The notes below the pieces were generated by a model, which saw only the letters and a list, made by a program, of their open reading frames with translations, made no database searches and was not told the origin of the DNA. A stretch of 64,000 nucleotides of DNA from Desulfurococcaceae archaeon (GTDB lineage Archaea; Thermoproteota; Thermoprotei_A; Sulfolobales; Desulfurococcaceae): NCBI GenBank assembly GCA_038845865.1, contig JAWBQJ010000001.1:124001-188000 (forward strand), in the 5' to 3' direction. This document shows positions 1-9,764 of the stretch, piece after piece. How positions within the stretch are numbered: position 1 is the stretch's first letter; the number at the start of each line of letters is the position of its first letter. The translations under genes were made by a program, and so were the position numbers.

Positions 1-1
1 G

Positions 2-2263
2 GAAATGATCCTAGCGCAACCTATGCCTCCCGAGGTCGAGGAGGAGGTTAAAAACCACTACTACGAACTAGCTAAGAGGCTCAACATGGATCCGAATAAC
101 CTCCGCGTAGCTGTTAGGAGCAGTGCCACAGCCGAGGACCTGCCCGAAGCTAGTTTCGCCGGGCAACAAGACACCTACTTAAACGTTTACGGCGCCGAGA
201 AGGTAATAGAGCACGTTAAAAGGTGCTGGGCAAGCCTATTCACCGCGAGAGCGACATTCTACAGAGTCGCGCACGGCATACCACATGAGAGAACGCACAT
301 GAGCGTCACAGTCCAGAAGATGGTCAACAGTAGAGTTGCCGGCGTAATGTTTACACTGCATCCCGTTACAGGGGATGAAAGCGTAATCGTAATCGAAGGT
401 AGCTGGGGTCTTGGAGAATCAGTTGTAGGAGGCAAAGTAATACCGGACGAATACGTTGTTGAGAGAGGCAGCATGAGGATTGTCGAGAAGAAGATTAATA
501 AAAAGACTTATATGATCACATTCGACCCCGTTCTAGGGAAGAACATACACTTAAAGTGGGACGAGGAGAAAAAACAGTGGATTGCCGAAGAAGGCGTTGA
601 AATAAACACCCCACTAGTCAAGATCGCTGAGCCCGAAACGCAGGCTCTAACAGACGACGAAATAAGGAAACTGGCCGAGCTCGGCGAGCTGATATATGTG
701 CATTACGGCAGGCACATGGACATAGAGTGGGCAATCGATGCCGATCTGCCGTTTCCACAAAACGTATTCATAGTACAAGCAAGGCCCGAAACAGTCTGGA
801 GCCTCAAGAAAGTGAAAGAAAAGGAAGTGGAGAAGAAATCGGCTGAAACAATCATCGCAGTAACGAGAAAAAGCGTTAAGCTATCAGAAGCTAAAGTGCT
901 TGCAAAAGGGTTGCCGGCTAGTCCGGGTGTAGCTGCAGGCGTTGCTAGGGTGATCTTCGACCCGAAGAGCCCCGAGGCCATGGAGTTTAAGCCGGGAGAT
1001 ATACTGATAACTAAAATGACCGATCCCGACTGGGTTCCACTGATGAAGAAGGCGGCTGCCATCGTCACGGATGAAGGTGGAATGACAAGTCACGCTGCCA
1101 TCGTTAGCAGAGAGCTCGGCATACCTTGCGTAGTGGGAACGGGTAACGCGACGAAGACCGTTCAAACCGGTATAGATGTCACCGTAGATGGCGGTAAAGG
1201 TATGATTTACGAGGGTGTGGTAGAAGAGCTGGTAAAGCCCAAAGTAGAAGTAGCCGCTCCGGCACCAGGAGTTGTTGCAGCAGTCGGTATCAGCCCAGAG
1301 CAGTTGCTACCATTGTACCCGGTAACGGCCACCAAGATCTACATGAATCTTGGCGAGCCAGACGCCATTGACAGGTATAAGGACCTGCCCTTTGACGGTA
1401 TCGGGCTAATGAGAATAGAGTTCATATTCACTGACTGGATTGGATATCATCCAATGTACTTAATAGACAGCGGGAAGGAAGACTTCTTCGTAAGTAAGCT
1501 GGCAGAAGGCGTTGCCAAAGTAGCTCAGGCGATATACCCAAGACCTATAGTTGTCAGGTTTAGTGACTTTAGAACAAACGAGTTCAGAGGATTAAAGGGA
1601 GGCGAGAAGTACGAGCCGGAAGAGAGGAACCCGATGATCGGCTGGAGAGGAGTATCTAGGTACATACATTCAAAGTATGAACCCGGATTCAGGTTAGAGT
1701 GTAAGGCTATAAGAAAAGTCAGGGAGGAATTCGGGCTAGCTAACGTGTGGGTGATGTTACCATTTGTGAGAACCACTTGGGAGGTCAAGCGCGTTCTAAA
1801 GATCATGGAAGAGGAAGGACTGAGAAGGAGCAAGGACTTCAAGGTGTGGATCATGGCAGAAGTTCCTAGCGTATCGCTATTAGCAGAAGAATTCGCGGAG
1901 CTGGTGGACGGTTTCAGTATCGGAAGCAATGACTTGACGCAACTAGTCCTAGGAGCCGATAGAGATAGTAACATACTAGCCGAGATGGGTTACTTCGATG
2001 AAAGGGACCCCGCGGTTCTTAAGGCTATTAGCATGATTATCAGGGGTGCCCACGCAAAAGGCGCCACGGTCAGTATCTGTGGGCAGGCACCAAGCGTCTA
2101 CCCGGAAATAGTGGAATTCCTGGTTCGAGAAGGTATAGACAGCATCAGCGTTAACCCTGATGCAGTAATACCAACGAGGAGGTTAGTAGCGAGCGTTGAA
2201 AGGAAGATAATGTTAGAAAGGCTAGAAAAGGTGCTCGAAAAATTAAAGAACACCAACTTCTAG
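2..2263 (+). CDS. ppsA: Phosphoenolpyruvate synthase, 5' end cut by window
   Basis: Interconverts pyruvate and PEP with ATP/AMP, at the entry to gluconeogenesis in the archaeal cytoplasm. The frame is open from the first bases, so the true start lies upstream; about 60-70 N-terminal residues are missing compared with the usual 800-plus. Visible parts are the ATP-grasp nucleotide-binding domain ([16 protein letters not shown] near residue 40 of the visible part), the swivelling phosphohistidine domain ([17 protein letters not shown], His near 363), and the C-terminal TIM barrel with the catalytic Cys in SICGQAPS near 692. The stop is followed by a hairpin at 2299. The next gene also belongs to three-carbon phosphate metabolism but has its own promoter region. 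Identification is firm. Confidence 0.95.
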   Translation, partial: EMILAQPMPPEVEEEVKNHYYELAKRLNMDPNNLRVAVRSSATAEDLPEASFAGQQDTYLNVYGAEKVIEHVKRCWASLFTARATFYRVAHGIPHERTHMSVTVQKMVNSRVAGVMFTLHPVTGDESVIVIEGSWGLGESVVGGKVIPDEYVVERGSMRIVEKKINKKTYMITFDPVLGKNIHLKWDEEKKQWIAEEGVEINTPLVKIAEPETQALTDDEIRKLAELGELIYVHYGRHMDIEWAIDADLPFPQNVFIVQARPETVWSLKKVKEKEVEKKSAETIIAVTRKSVKLSEAKVLAKGLPASPGVAAGVARVIFDPKSPEAMEFKPGDILITKMTDPDWVPLMKKAAAIVTDEGGMTSHAAIVSRELGIPCVVGTGNATKTVQTGIDVTVDGGKGMIYEGVVEELVKPKVEVAAPAPGVVAAVGISPEQLLPLYPVTATKIYMNLGEPDAIDRYKDLPFDGIGLMRIEFIFTDWIGYHPMYLIDSGKEDFFVSKLAEGVAKVAQAIYPRPIVVRFSDFRTNEFRGLKGGEKYEPEERNPMIGWRGVSRYIHSKYEPGFRLECKAIRKVREEFGLANVWVMLPFVRTTWEVKRVLKIMEEEGLRRSKDFKVWIMAEVPSVSLLAEEFAELVDGFSIGSNDLTQLVLGADRDSNILAEMGYFDERDPAVLKAISMIIRGAHAKGATVSICGQAPSVYPEIVEFLVREGIDSISVNPDAVIPTRRLVASVERKIMLERLEKVLEKLKNTNF

Positions 2264-2298
2264 TAATGACCGTGTAGAAGCGTGGCTTAGCCTTTTAA

Positions 2299-2322
2299 GT
2301 TCGGTTTCTCTTTTTACCGAAC
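2299..2322 (+). terminator. Hairpin downstream of ppsA, possible terminator
   Basis: A perfect 7-bp inverted repeat (GTTCGGT / ACCGAAC) encloses a pyrimidine-rich loop of ten bases that contains a run of five T. It lies 36 bases after the ppsA stop. Archaeal termination depends mainly on T-runs, so the T-rich loop may matter more than the stem. The other 190 bases up to the next gene hold AT-rich promoter-like sequence (a TATA-like stretch around 2443-2475) and no gene I can support. Confidence 0.4.
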
Positions 2323-2541
2323 GGCATTAATATTAAGTCTCTCAGAGACCATTCATGGTGCTATTGTCCGATCACTAAACCAAATAATAAAACTCTCGGG
2401 CAGCTGAACCAGCTTAACCTCTATTAAAGTTAGCAGTTCGTGCATAAATATTAGCTTATCATGTATATACATAATCATGTCCGCTGCCACTAAACTCGCG
2501 GAAACTAGGCCTTGTTAGTGCACTACAGAGGTGATCCCACG

Positions 2542-3870
2542 TTGAGGAAAGTAGTCATTATAGGTGCCAGCGGAAGGGATTACCACAATTTTAACGTAGT
2601 TTTTCGAAATAACCCAGAATATAGGGTTGTTGCCTTTCTACAGACGCAGATACCCGGTGTTGCTGGAAGACGATACCCGCCGTCACTGGCAGGGCCCTAT
2701 TATCCCGAAGGCATACCCATAATCAGCTTCGAACTCCTCGAGGAGATCGTTAAAAAACAAGGAGTTGAGGAGGCTGTGCTCGCATATAGCGACTTGACAT
2801 ATGAAGAGCTAGGCCACGTACTTTCACGCGTAGTCGCTACCGGTCTTTCATTCAAAATAATAGGACCCCTCGAAACCGTTTTAGAGGCCTCTAAACCCGT
2901 TATAGCGGTTTTAGGTGTTAAAACCGGTGTTGGCAAGAGCACTGTTTCAAGAGAGGTTGCACTAGAATTAAGGAAGAGAGGCCTTAGAGTAGGTATTGTA
3001 AGGCATCCGATGCCCTATGGCAACCTCGAGAAAGCAGCTATACAGGTATTTCATGAGCCTGAAGACCTGGAGAGATACGAGTGCACGGTTGAGGAAAGAG
3101 AGGAGTATGAACCTTACTTAAAGATGGGCCTTTACGTCTACGCTGGAGTCGATTACGGTAAGTTATTACAAGTTGTGGAAAAGGAGAACGACATAATACT
3201 GTGGGATGGTGGAAATAACGACTGGTCATTTTATAGGCCGGATTTCTCAATGGTGGTAGCAGATGCTATGAGGCCCGGCATAGAGGTAAAAGCCTATCCT
3301 GGTGAAATAAATCTACGCATGGCCGATGCCGTGATAATAAACAAAGCAGATCAAGCGCGCCCCGCCGCCATCGAAGAGATAAAGAAAAACGTTCACTCGA
3401 GAAACCCGAAGGCCATGATAACCGTCGTTGCCAGCGAGGTAGCAGTTGACAACCCGGACTTGATTTCAGGAAAGAAAGTGCTAGTAATCGAAGACTCTCC
3501 AACAGTTACTCACGGTGGGTTGCCCTACGCCGCAGGCTATGTTGCAGCAAAAAGGTATAACGCCGAAGTCGTAGATCCGAGGCCCTATGCAAGGGGGCTT
3601 TTCAAAAAAGTTTACGAAGAGTACCCGCACATGGGACCTGTACTGCCAAGCACCGGGTACACTCCAGAACAGCTTAAAGAGCTCGAAGAGACTATCAAGA
3701 GAGTGCCCGCAGACGCCATAGTGCTGGGAACACCGTCTGATATAACTAGGTTAATTAGCGTAGATAAGCCCGTTGCTAGAGTAACATACAGGTTGAAAGT
3801 TATTGAAGGGCCAAGTATTAAAGACTACGTGGACATATTCTTAGAGAGATCAAGGAAAAAGCTCGTATAG
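2542..3870 (+). CDS. cpgS: Cyclic 2,3-diphosphoglycerate synthetase-like P-loop protein
   Basis: Resembles the family that closes 2,3-bisphosphoglycerate to cyclic 2,3-diphosphoglycerate with ATP, a compatible solute of some hyperthermophiles. Relatives are also annotated simply as predicted GTPases. The N-terminus is Rossmann-like (VVIIGASGRDYHNFNVVF), followed by a P-loop (GVKTGVGKST, about residue 128) and a WDGGNNDW segment. I place the start at TTG 2542, not at the longer TTG 2512, because GAGGTGAT at 2528-2535 is a near-perfect Shine-Dalgarno site six bases before it. That gives 442 aa. The family is clear; the cDPG-forming activity is inferred, and no 2-phosphoglycerate kinase is visible in the window to supply its substrate. 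Confidence 0.72.
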   Translation: MRKVVIIGASGRDYHNFNVVFRNNPEYRVVAFLQTQIPGVAGRRYPPSLAGPYYPEGIPIISFELLEEIVKKQGVEEAVLAYSDLTYEELGHVLSRVVATGLSFKIIGPLETVLEASKPVIAVLGVKTGVGKSTVSREVALELRKRGLRVGIVRHPMPYGNLEKAAIQVFHEPEDLERYECTVEEREEYEPYLKMGLYVYAGVDYGKLLQVVEKENDIILWDGGNNDWSFYRPDFSMVVADAMRPGIEVKAYPGEINLRMADAVIINKADQARPAAIEEIKKNVHSRNPKAMITVVASEVAVDNPDLISGKKVLVIEDSPTVTHGGLPYAAGYVAAKRYNAEVVDPRPYARGLFKKVYEEYPHMGPVLPSTGYTPEQLKELEETIKRVPADAIVLGTPSDITRLISVDKPVARVTYRLKVIEGPSIKDYVDIFLERSRKKLV

Positions 3871-3938
3871 TTGCATTTATAGGCGCTAAACCACGCAGGT
3901 ACAGTAATGCAACAATAGTAACGCAGTGATAATAATGC

Positions 3939-3946
3939 ATAAAATA
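3939..3946 (+). promoter_or_regulatory. TATA box for PINA gene, leaderless start
   Basis: The motif ATAAAATA is centred about 27 bases before ATG 3970, the usual distance from an archaeal TATA element to the transcription start. There is no Shine-Dalgarno sequence before the ATG. Together these suggest a leaderless mRNA beginning at or next to the start codon. Confidence 0.5.
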
Positions 3947-3969
3947 CTCTTTATGATTCCATCCTCTTG

Positions 3970-5562
3970 ATGCACATTAGAACGCGGTGTCTATTCGTGA
4001 GAATAGCCGGTGAGGTCATCTACGTGCCCGACTACTCTGCAATAGTTCAAGGGGGAGTCAGTAAACTCGTCGAAGAAGGAGCCATAAGTGGTAGAGTAAT
4101 AGTGCATAGAGCCGTCATATTACTACTAGAATTGCTGGCCTCGAAGGGGCACGGTATAGGTCACGCCGGGTTAGAAGAGCTGAGTAAACTTAGAAAACTT
4201 CACGAAGAGGGAAAAATCACACTTGAATACTCGGGTGAACGGCCTAGGTTTTATGGTGATGAGGCTGAGGATGTGGCAATTAGCGAAGTCAACAGCGCCG
4301 TCAGGGAACTCGCCATGAGTGTCGGCGGAGTAGTCATTACAGGTGACAACATAGAGTATAACGTGTGTAGAGCTATGGGGATACAGGCGTTGATCGTCGA
4401 GAAGCGGGGTGAAGGCGAACTTAGCTTTGAAAAGTATTTTGATGACAGCACGATGAGCGTTCACCTGAAGGAAGACACGGCCCCCATAGCTAAGATAGGT
4501 AAACCAGGCGAGTGGAGGTACGTCAAACTGGAGGACAGAACTCTATCGCGTGAAGAGGTAGAGAGAATTGCTAATGAGATAGTTGAAAGCGCGAAGAGGA
4601 GGAGCGACGCGTTCATAGAGATGGATAGAGCAGGGTCTACAATAGTGCAACTTGGTCCATACAGGATAATCATAGTGAGGCCTCCACTTAGTGATGGGTG
4701 GGAAATCACCGTAGTTAAGCCCATCAAGAAATTAAAACTCGAAGACTACAACCTGCCACCAGAACTAACTAAGAGGCTAAATGAGAGGGCTGAGGGAATT
4801 TTAATAGCCGGTGCCCCCGGCATGGGTAAAACCACTTTTGCACAAGCACTCGCAGAGTACTATATGAGAATGGGTAAAGTAGTGAAGACCGTTGAATCGC
4901 CTAGAGATATGGTCCTACCGAACGAGATAACTCAGTACAGTAAACACTATGCTAACATGGGCGAGTTACACGACATATTGTTATTGTCGAGGCCTGACTA
5001 TACGGTATTTGATGAGATGAGGACGGACGAGGATTTTAAACTCTACGCCGATTTGAGGCTTGCGGGAATAGGCATGATCGGCGTAGTGCACGCCACTTCG
5101 CCAATAGATGCCATTCAGAGGTTTATTGGAAGAGTGGATCTCGGCATGATACCGTCAATAGTAGATACCGTCATCTTCATAAAGAAAGGGTGGGTTGAAA
5201 AGGTTTACGAGATCAGAATGACCGTTAAGCTACCTACGGGTCTGCGCGAAGCGGAGCTCTCCAGGCCCGTTGTCGAGGTAAGAGACTTCCTGACGGGAGA
5301 ACTAGAATACGAGATATACACATTCGGTGAACAAACAGTTGTAATTCCCGTCAAGAAATTGAGGGCAGGGCCCGGTAAGTGGTATAACCTACTGGAAAAG
5401 GCACGCTCTGCCTTGCCTGAAGCGACTATAAAAGTCAACGAAGACGGTATAGTAATAGAACTCGATAAGAACCAGCTCAAGACATGTAGGAGGAAAATTA
5501 ACCGCTTGAGAAAGATGTGCGAGAAACACGGCGCACAATTAAGGATAGCCATTAAGGACTAG
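3970..5562 (+). CDS. PINA: PIN-domain and KH-domain hexameric ATPase
   Basis: A 530-aa protein with an N-terminal PIN nuclease-like domain (about 1-140; acidic residues in VPDYSAI and GDN), a VirB11/PilT-like ATPase core (Walker A GAPGMGKTT near 284, Walker B-like TVFDEMR near 348, HATSP sensor segment), and a C-terminal basic KH-like region. This is the architecture of Sulfolobus PINA, reported as a Holliday-junction branch-migration ATPase that binds Hjc and Hjm. Fittingly, its 3' end overlaps that of the convergent hjc gene by 11 bp. ATG 3970 is preferred over TTG 3967 because of the leaderless promoter. The role in recombination follows from the family and the neighbour. Confidence 0.85.
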   Translation: MHIRTRCLFVRIAGEVIYVPDYSAIVQGGVSKLVEEGAISGRVIVHRAVILLLELLASKGHGIGHAGLEELSKLRKLHEEGKITLEYSGERPRFYGDEAEDVAISEVNSAVRELAMSVGGVVITGDNIEYNVCRAMGIQALIVEKRGEGELSFEKYFDDSTMSVHLKEDTAPIAKIGKPGEWRYVKLEDRTLSREEVERIANEIVESAKRRSDAFIEMDRAGSTIVQLGPYRIIIVRPPLSDGWEITVVKPIKKLKLEDYNLPPELTKRLNERAEGILIAGAPGMGKTTFAQALAEYYMRMGKVVKTVESPRDMVLPNEITQYSKHYANMGELHDILLLSRPDYTVFDEMRTDEDFKLYADLRLAGIGMIGVVHATSPIDAIQRFIGRVDLGMIPSIVDTVIFIKKGWVEKVYEIRMTVKLPTGLREAELSRPVVEVRDFLTGELEYEIYTFGEQTVVIPVKKLRAGPGKWYNLLEKARSALPEATIKVNEDGIVIELDKNQLKTCRRKINRLRKMCEKHGAQLRIAIKD

Positions 5563-6019
5563 TCTCATGTCTGCTGAACTCTGATAGCTTCTTTACGCCT
5601 TTAATCAACGAGATTAACGCCTCTAGCCTTACGCCTTCGTTTATGGCATCTTTACCGAGTTTATATCTTCCGCTCTCCATCCTTTCCAGCTTCGAAACGG
5701 GTATGAAGAACCATTCGCCTGTACCTACAACTTTGAGTGCGATGTACGCTTCGGCGCCAGCTCTATTGGCAAAATCTAGCAGCTTCTCGATCTGCCTGGA
5801 CTCGATGTACACCGTCCTGGTCTTTCTTGTAGTCTTAACTTCTGCTACGATGACTTTGCCTTTGTATATGGCCACGACATCTGGGTATAGAACCCTTTTG
5901 GCTTTACTACCACTAGCTGGCGCTCTCATGACTGCCAATCCATGGTTCCACAGCTTCTTGAGAAGGTCCCGTTCATGTGCAAAACCACGAGACCTCTTAG
6001 AAGGCACGTCCCTTAACAC
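5552..6019 (-). CDS. hjc: Holliday junction resolvase Hjc
   Basis: A 155-aa archaeal structure-specific endonuclease that cuts four-way junctions during recombination and fork repair. Family features are the early Glu in GFAHERDLL, the basic GSKAKRVLYPDVVA loop with the metal-binding Asp, and the IVAEVKTTRK strand with the E-x-K pair of the nuclease fold. The C-terminal 20 residues run beyond the conserved core. Transcription is divergent from the phosphoesterase gene at 6114 and convergent with PINA. A TATA-like stretch at about 6045-6056 sits at leaderless distance from GTG 6019; a second GTG five codons in is a possible alternative start. Confidence 0.92.
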   Translation of the reverse strand: MLRDVPSKRSRGFAHERDLLKKLWNHGLAVMRAPASGSKAKRVLYPDVVAIYKGKVIVAEVKTTRKTRTVYIESRQIEKLLDFANRAGAEAYIALKVVGTGEWFFIPVSKLERMESGRYKLGKDAINEGVRLEALISLIKGVKKLSEFSRHETSP

Positions 6020-6113
6020 CCTTAGTGTTCACGGGGGAAAGACCTCATAAACATTATCCAGATCAGTGCATTAATAAAGCCTGGTGATTCCATTATATCT
6101 AGGTGAAGAGGAG

Positions 6114-8315
6114 TTGAAGCTGAAGACCACGTTGTTCGCGATAGTGTTTCTACCACTTCTGCTAGGGCTTTTGCAAGCGCCTACCACACTTCCAAGTCCA
6201 TATATAAGCACACTGAGTTACATAGATGTCGCTAAACCTTTACCCGTTACTACTATCGGTCCTGCCGCACCGGTAGTAGTTGCGCCTGGTTCCTGCTTTA
6301 ACGTAGTTCTCGGAGAAGCCTTTGATGTGTCGACTGGTTACATGTGGCAGGTAGCTGAAAACGGTAAAGGATTATTGGTAGAAAACTACACAGTAGTAGT
6401 CAATAAGCTAGAAGCCAGAAGCCTCGAGATCTGCGTTCCCCCCAACGTCGTTGAAGGCCTTTACGACCTCGAATTGGTGGGATCGACTCACCACAGTATT
6501 CCAAGATCTATATGGGTCTTGGAAAAGGTGCCAAGAAAGATTAGAGTAGTCATTATGAGCGACCTGCACTTTGGCGCGGGACCTCAAACACTGCTCGAGG
6601 GCGATATCTGCAGGTTTTCAGCAGCTTTTCTAGCGTCATCTCTAAATTCTACATTCATGATCTGGGCCGGCGACATAACTGACAGCGCCTCGGAGAGCGA
6701 GACCATCCAAGCGCAGGTTTACAGATATTTGTTCTTGTACAAATACCCGGTTCTAAGCGTTCCAGGAAACCACGATAATCCCGGCAACTTTTATGCCAAG
6801 TACTTGGGCCCCGTTAGGTGGGTACGGGTACTTGGAGACCGGCTACTACTCGTTGGAATATACACGAACCCCTATAGAGAGGGAGGCATAGGGGCATGGG
6901 AAGAGATCTCTTTCCTGGAAGAAGCGCTCAAAAACTATTCTCATATACCACTGAAGATCGTTGTGTTCCATTACCCCCTGTTCTACTATCAGGGTGAAGT
7001 AGTAGCAAGGTATGATGACGAGGAAACCCTAAAACCCTACGAACCGGGTGTCGAAACACCTGTCAGTAGCTACTGGAGCAGTAATATGACCAGTTTTCGC
7101 TACGTACTAAAGCTGATCGAGGACTACAACGTTACGGCAGTAATATCGGGGCATGTTCATAGAGATCAGTTCGTTAAGTACACCAGTACTAGGACGAATA
7201 CAACAACGTACTTTATAACAGTAACAGCTACTGGTATGGGCGCCGCAACTTATCAGGGCATCATCTCCTTTGAAATAGATACCGAGACTGGCGATCTCTC
7301 ATTTCCCGTTACTCCGCCGAGCTTCATAGGCTTCAAATATAGTTCAAGTAAACTATCCTTGAACTCTATACCTGTCAAGAGCTTGCAAACTAAGCTAGTT
7401 AAGTCATCCGTATTCTACAAGCTCGAGGTGAAGAATACCGTTCCTTGGCTTAGCGTGAACAGCACCCTCGTAGTGGCACTACCGTGGAACCGGGATTTAA
7501 CACCTAGGTTTAAGAATTACGCATCAAGCCCCAACTCTTCCATAACGGTGTTGAACCATATAACCACGGGCGACATGTTGTATTTGAGCATGAAGCTTTA
7601 CCTAGGCCCCGGAGCCACCGACGAGCTAATGGTCATGGGTTTAGATGACACATTACCGCCAACTATACTGCTAAAAAAGTACATCCCAGCAATACCAACA
7701 ATTAACAGAACCTTGACGATCTACATGGAGATCGTAGATGTCGAATGGGGTGTGGATGTTAGCAGCGTATCGGTTAAGTTTAATGGAACCTCTATATCGG
7801 TTAAGTACGCGCCAGAAACGCTAATGGCAGAATTTAATACTGTAACTCTTACCATGACTCTCTCGCTAAAAGCTGAGGAAACCACCCCAACCCTATTAGA
7901 AGTCTACGCAAGAGACTACTACGGGCACGAGGCTTTAAAGAAGTTTAAAATACTATTCTATCCCCCTGGTGTAAAGCCTGGCGAAACGCCCGTAGAGGAA
8001 ATCATAGAAGTTACGGAAACGCCTACAACTACATCAACGATCGGAGTGCCGACAGAGACCACTACAATTACCCCTACTACGGCGGTAACTCCCATTACGC
8101 AAACGATTACATCTACGCCTGTACTCACGCCTACAACGACCACGCCACTTCAGAGCACGGTGATAGCAACCGAGTCCACCCTACTACAAACAACAACACG
8201 CCAAGAAACTACACCACCGAAAGGCATGGATTCTGTGGTCGTTGTAATTATAGTAGCAATAATAGCGGTTTTCATCATTACCTTCCTATCTTTAAGAAGA
8301 AAACATACTCAGTAA
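6114..8315 (+). CDS. Surface-anchored metallophosphoesterase
   Basis: A calcineurin-like phosphoesterase displayed outside the cell. From TTG 6114 (preceded by AGGTGAAGAGGAG) it is 733 aa: a signal peptide (LFAIVFLPLLLGLLQA), a beta-rich N-terminal domain, then the five metallophosphoesterase motifs SDLHFG (about 149), GDITDS (about 186), GNHDN (about 219), FHYPL (about 285) and GHVHRD (about 345). A second beta-rich region, a Thr/Ser-rich stalk (about 633-702), a membrane helix and a basic tail follow. The substrate is unknown; phosphomonoesters, phosphodiesters or nucleotides are all possible. It heads a block of surface proteins and an ABC importer on the same strand, consistent with nutrient release outside the membrane. 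The longer GTG 6084 start would spoil the signal peptide. Confidence 0.82.
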   Translation: MKLKTTLFAIVFLPLLLGLLQAPTTLPSPYISTLSYIDVAKPLPVTTIGPAAPVVVAPGSCFNVVLGEAFDVSTGYMWQVAENGKGLLVENYTVVVNKLEARSLEICVPPNVVEGLYDLELVGSTHHSIPRSIWVLEKVPRKIRVVIMSDLHFGAGPQTLLEGDICRFSAAFLASSLNSTFMIWAGDITDSASESETIQAQVYRYLFLYKYPVLSVPGNHDNPGNFYAKYLGPVRWVRVLGDRLLLVGIYTNPYREGGIGAWEEISFLEEALKNYSHIPLKIVVFHYPLFYYQGEVVARYDDEETLKPYEPGVETPVSSYWSSNMTSFRYVLKLIEDYNVTAVISGHVHRDQFVKYTSTRTNTTTYFITVTATGMGAATYQGIISFEIDTETGDLSFPVTPPSFIGFKYSSSKLSLNSIPVKSLQTKLVKSSVFYKLEVKNTVPWLSVNSTLVVALPWNRDLTPRFKNYASSPNSSITVLNHITTGDMLYLSMKLYLGPGATDELMVMGLDDTLPPTILLKKYIPAIPTINRTLTIYMEIVDVEWGVDVSSVSVKFNGTSISVKYAPETLMAEFNTVTLTMTLSLKAEETTPTLLEVYARDYYGHEALKKFKILFYPPGVKPGETPVEEIIEVTETPTTTSTIGVPTETTTITPTTAVTPITQTITSTPVLTPTTTTPLQSTVIATESTLLQTTTRQETTPPKGMDSVVVVIIVAIIAVFIITFLSLRRKHTQ

Positions 8316-8384
8316 TTGGTGCATACCCGCATAATCTTTTTTAACTCTCGTCACTTTACTTACCTCGTAGAGGTGTATATTGCC

Positions 8385-9665
8385 GTGAAGAAAGCACTCT
8401 TTCTAGCGCCATTAATCCTATTAACACTGCTAGTAGCCATTAAACTACCAGTGGCAACTAGCAAGCCTGAAACAGTAACGATAGCCGTAGACCTGGCACA
8501 CGGCGAGAGTGATAAGTACTTGAATTTTATTCAGGGCAACATTACGCAGGTAACAGTCAACAATAGGGTGTACTCAATAAAATGGATTAACATAACGACA
8601 GGCATGACAATTACGCAAGAACTACTATCTGAAGTAGACATATTGCTAATAGGCCAGCCCACGACCGGTCTTAGCCCAGATGAGATGGAAGCCATCTTAG
8701 ACTGGCTTAAAGGAGGAAACAAGGTGCTCTATGTCGCTGGAGACAGCGATTACGGCCCAGGGCCGGACAGGATAGACATCGTTAACAAGCTACTAGAATA
8801 CATTGGAGCAAGGCTTAGGCTGGAACAAGCCTCTGTATACAGTGAAGTAGGTAGAACGTACAAGTATAAAGGTACCGTGTACCCAACGGTGGCAGCTGCC
8901 TACTACAGGGTACTTGTATTCGTAGAGCCTGATTCTACTACGCTACCACATCTCGATACATCCATACTAGCCGAGGGTATTACTAAGCCTATACTAATGC
9001 ACGGACCAACCTGCGTAGTATGGGTAGATGATGAAGGCCATTACCACGACCCCGTCACCGAGGTGTTTCCGGGTTTAATTAGAATAGCGTGGTTTAGAAA
9101 TTCGTATATAGGAGATAACAACCCGCCACCGGCATACGTATATGACCCGATGTTCTACGGCCTCGGCGCGCCTAGAGACAACTCCAGCTTCGTGGGCTAC
9201 GCGGCTGAGTACTGGCTCGACGTAAACTCCTTAATAACGGTAGCTGGAGAGTCCCTTTACGGTGACTACGAGCCGGCTTGGGCGTCATCTTACTATGGAG
9301 TAAGCTTAGATGGCCCCGCATTCGTTGAAAACCTCATTAGGTGGTGGATTAGAGTAGTGACGTACACGCCCCCACCTCCTCCCACGTTAACCGTTACCGA
9401 GACCGCCACGGTCATGCAAACTATTACTCACACGGTCACCAGGACCTTGACGCAGACGGTAACGGAGACTATGACGCTCACTACAACTCAGATGCAGACC
9501 ATGCTTCAGACCATCAGAGAGACTACTACGAAAGTCAGCTTAGAGACCCTTTCTACCACAATTACTGTTACGGCACCAGACTATACGGTGGCTGGAGTGG
9601 TAGGAGGAGTTGCACTAATCATCATCGTAATACTTGTGATCATGCTATTTACTAGGAAGAAGTAA
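8385..9665 (+). CDS. Surface-anchored GATase-like (DUF4350-type) protein
   Basis: A 426-aa exported protein: signal peptide (ALFLAPLILLTLLVAI), then a Rossmann-like region with the pattern typical of GATase-like or DUF4350 domains (DILLIGQPTTGLSPDEME, followed by WLKGGNKVLYVAGD). A Thr-rich stalk (about 334-395), a membrane helix and an RKK tail come last. I see no catalytic Cys-His-Glu triad, so it is probably a binding domain. The start at GTG 8385 is supported by AGAGGTG eight bases upstream; the longer frame from 8316 would bury the signal peptide. It directly follows the metallophosphoesterase and shares its stalk and anchor design, suggesting they work together on the surface. Function unknown. 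Confidence 0.6.
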   Translation: MKKALFLAPLILLTLLVAIKLPVATSKPETVTIAVDLAHGESDKYLNFIQGNITQVTVNNRVYSIKWINITTGMTITQELLSEVDILLIGQPTTGLSPDEMEAILDWLKGGNKVLYVAGDSDYGPGPDRIDIVNKLLEYIGARLRLEQASVYSEVGRTYKYKGTVYPTVAAAYYRVLVFVEPDSTTLPHLDTSILAEGITKPILMHGPTCVVWVDDEGHYHDPVTEVFPGLIRIAWFRNSYIGDNNPPPAYVYDPMFYGLGAPRDNSSFVGYAAEYWLDVNSLITVAGESLYGDYEPAWASSYYGVSLDGPAFVENLIRWWIRVVTYTPPPPPTLTVTETATVMQTITHTVTRTLTQTVTETMTLTTTQMQTMLQTIRETTTKVSLETLSTTITVTAPDYTVAGVVGGVALIIIVILVIMLFTRKK

Positions 9666-9764
9666 CTAGTGGAAAGAACTTTAAACATGCCCCTGATTTT
9701 TATTTTGGCCTTAACCATTCAGGTATTTAAACCGCGTTGAGAGTTTTGTGTACGTGGGGAACTC

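Noticed and set aside
5643-6050. 135-aa plus-strand frame across hjc
   Set aside because: Antisense shadow of Hjc, which has clear family motifs on the other strand.
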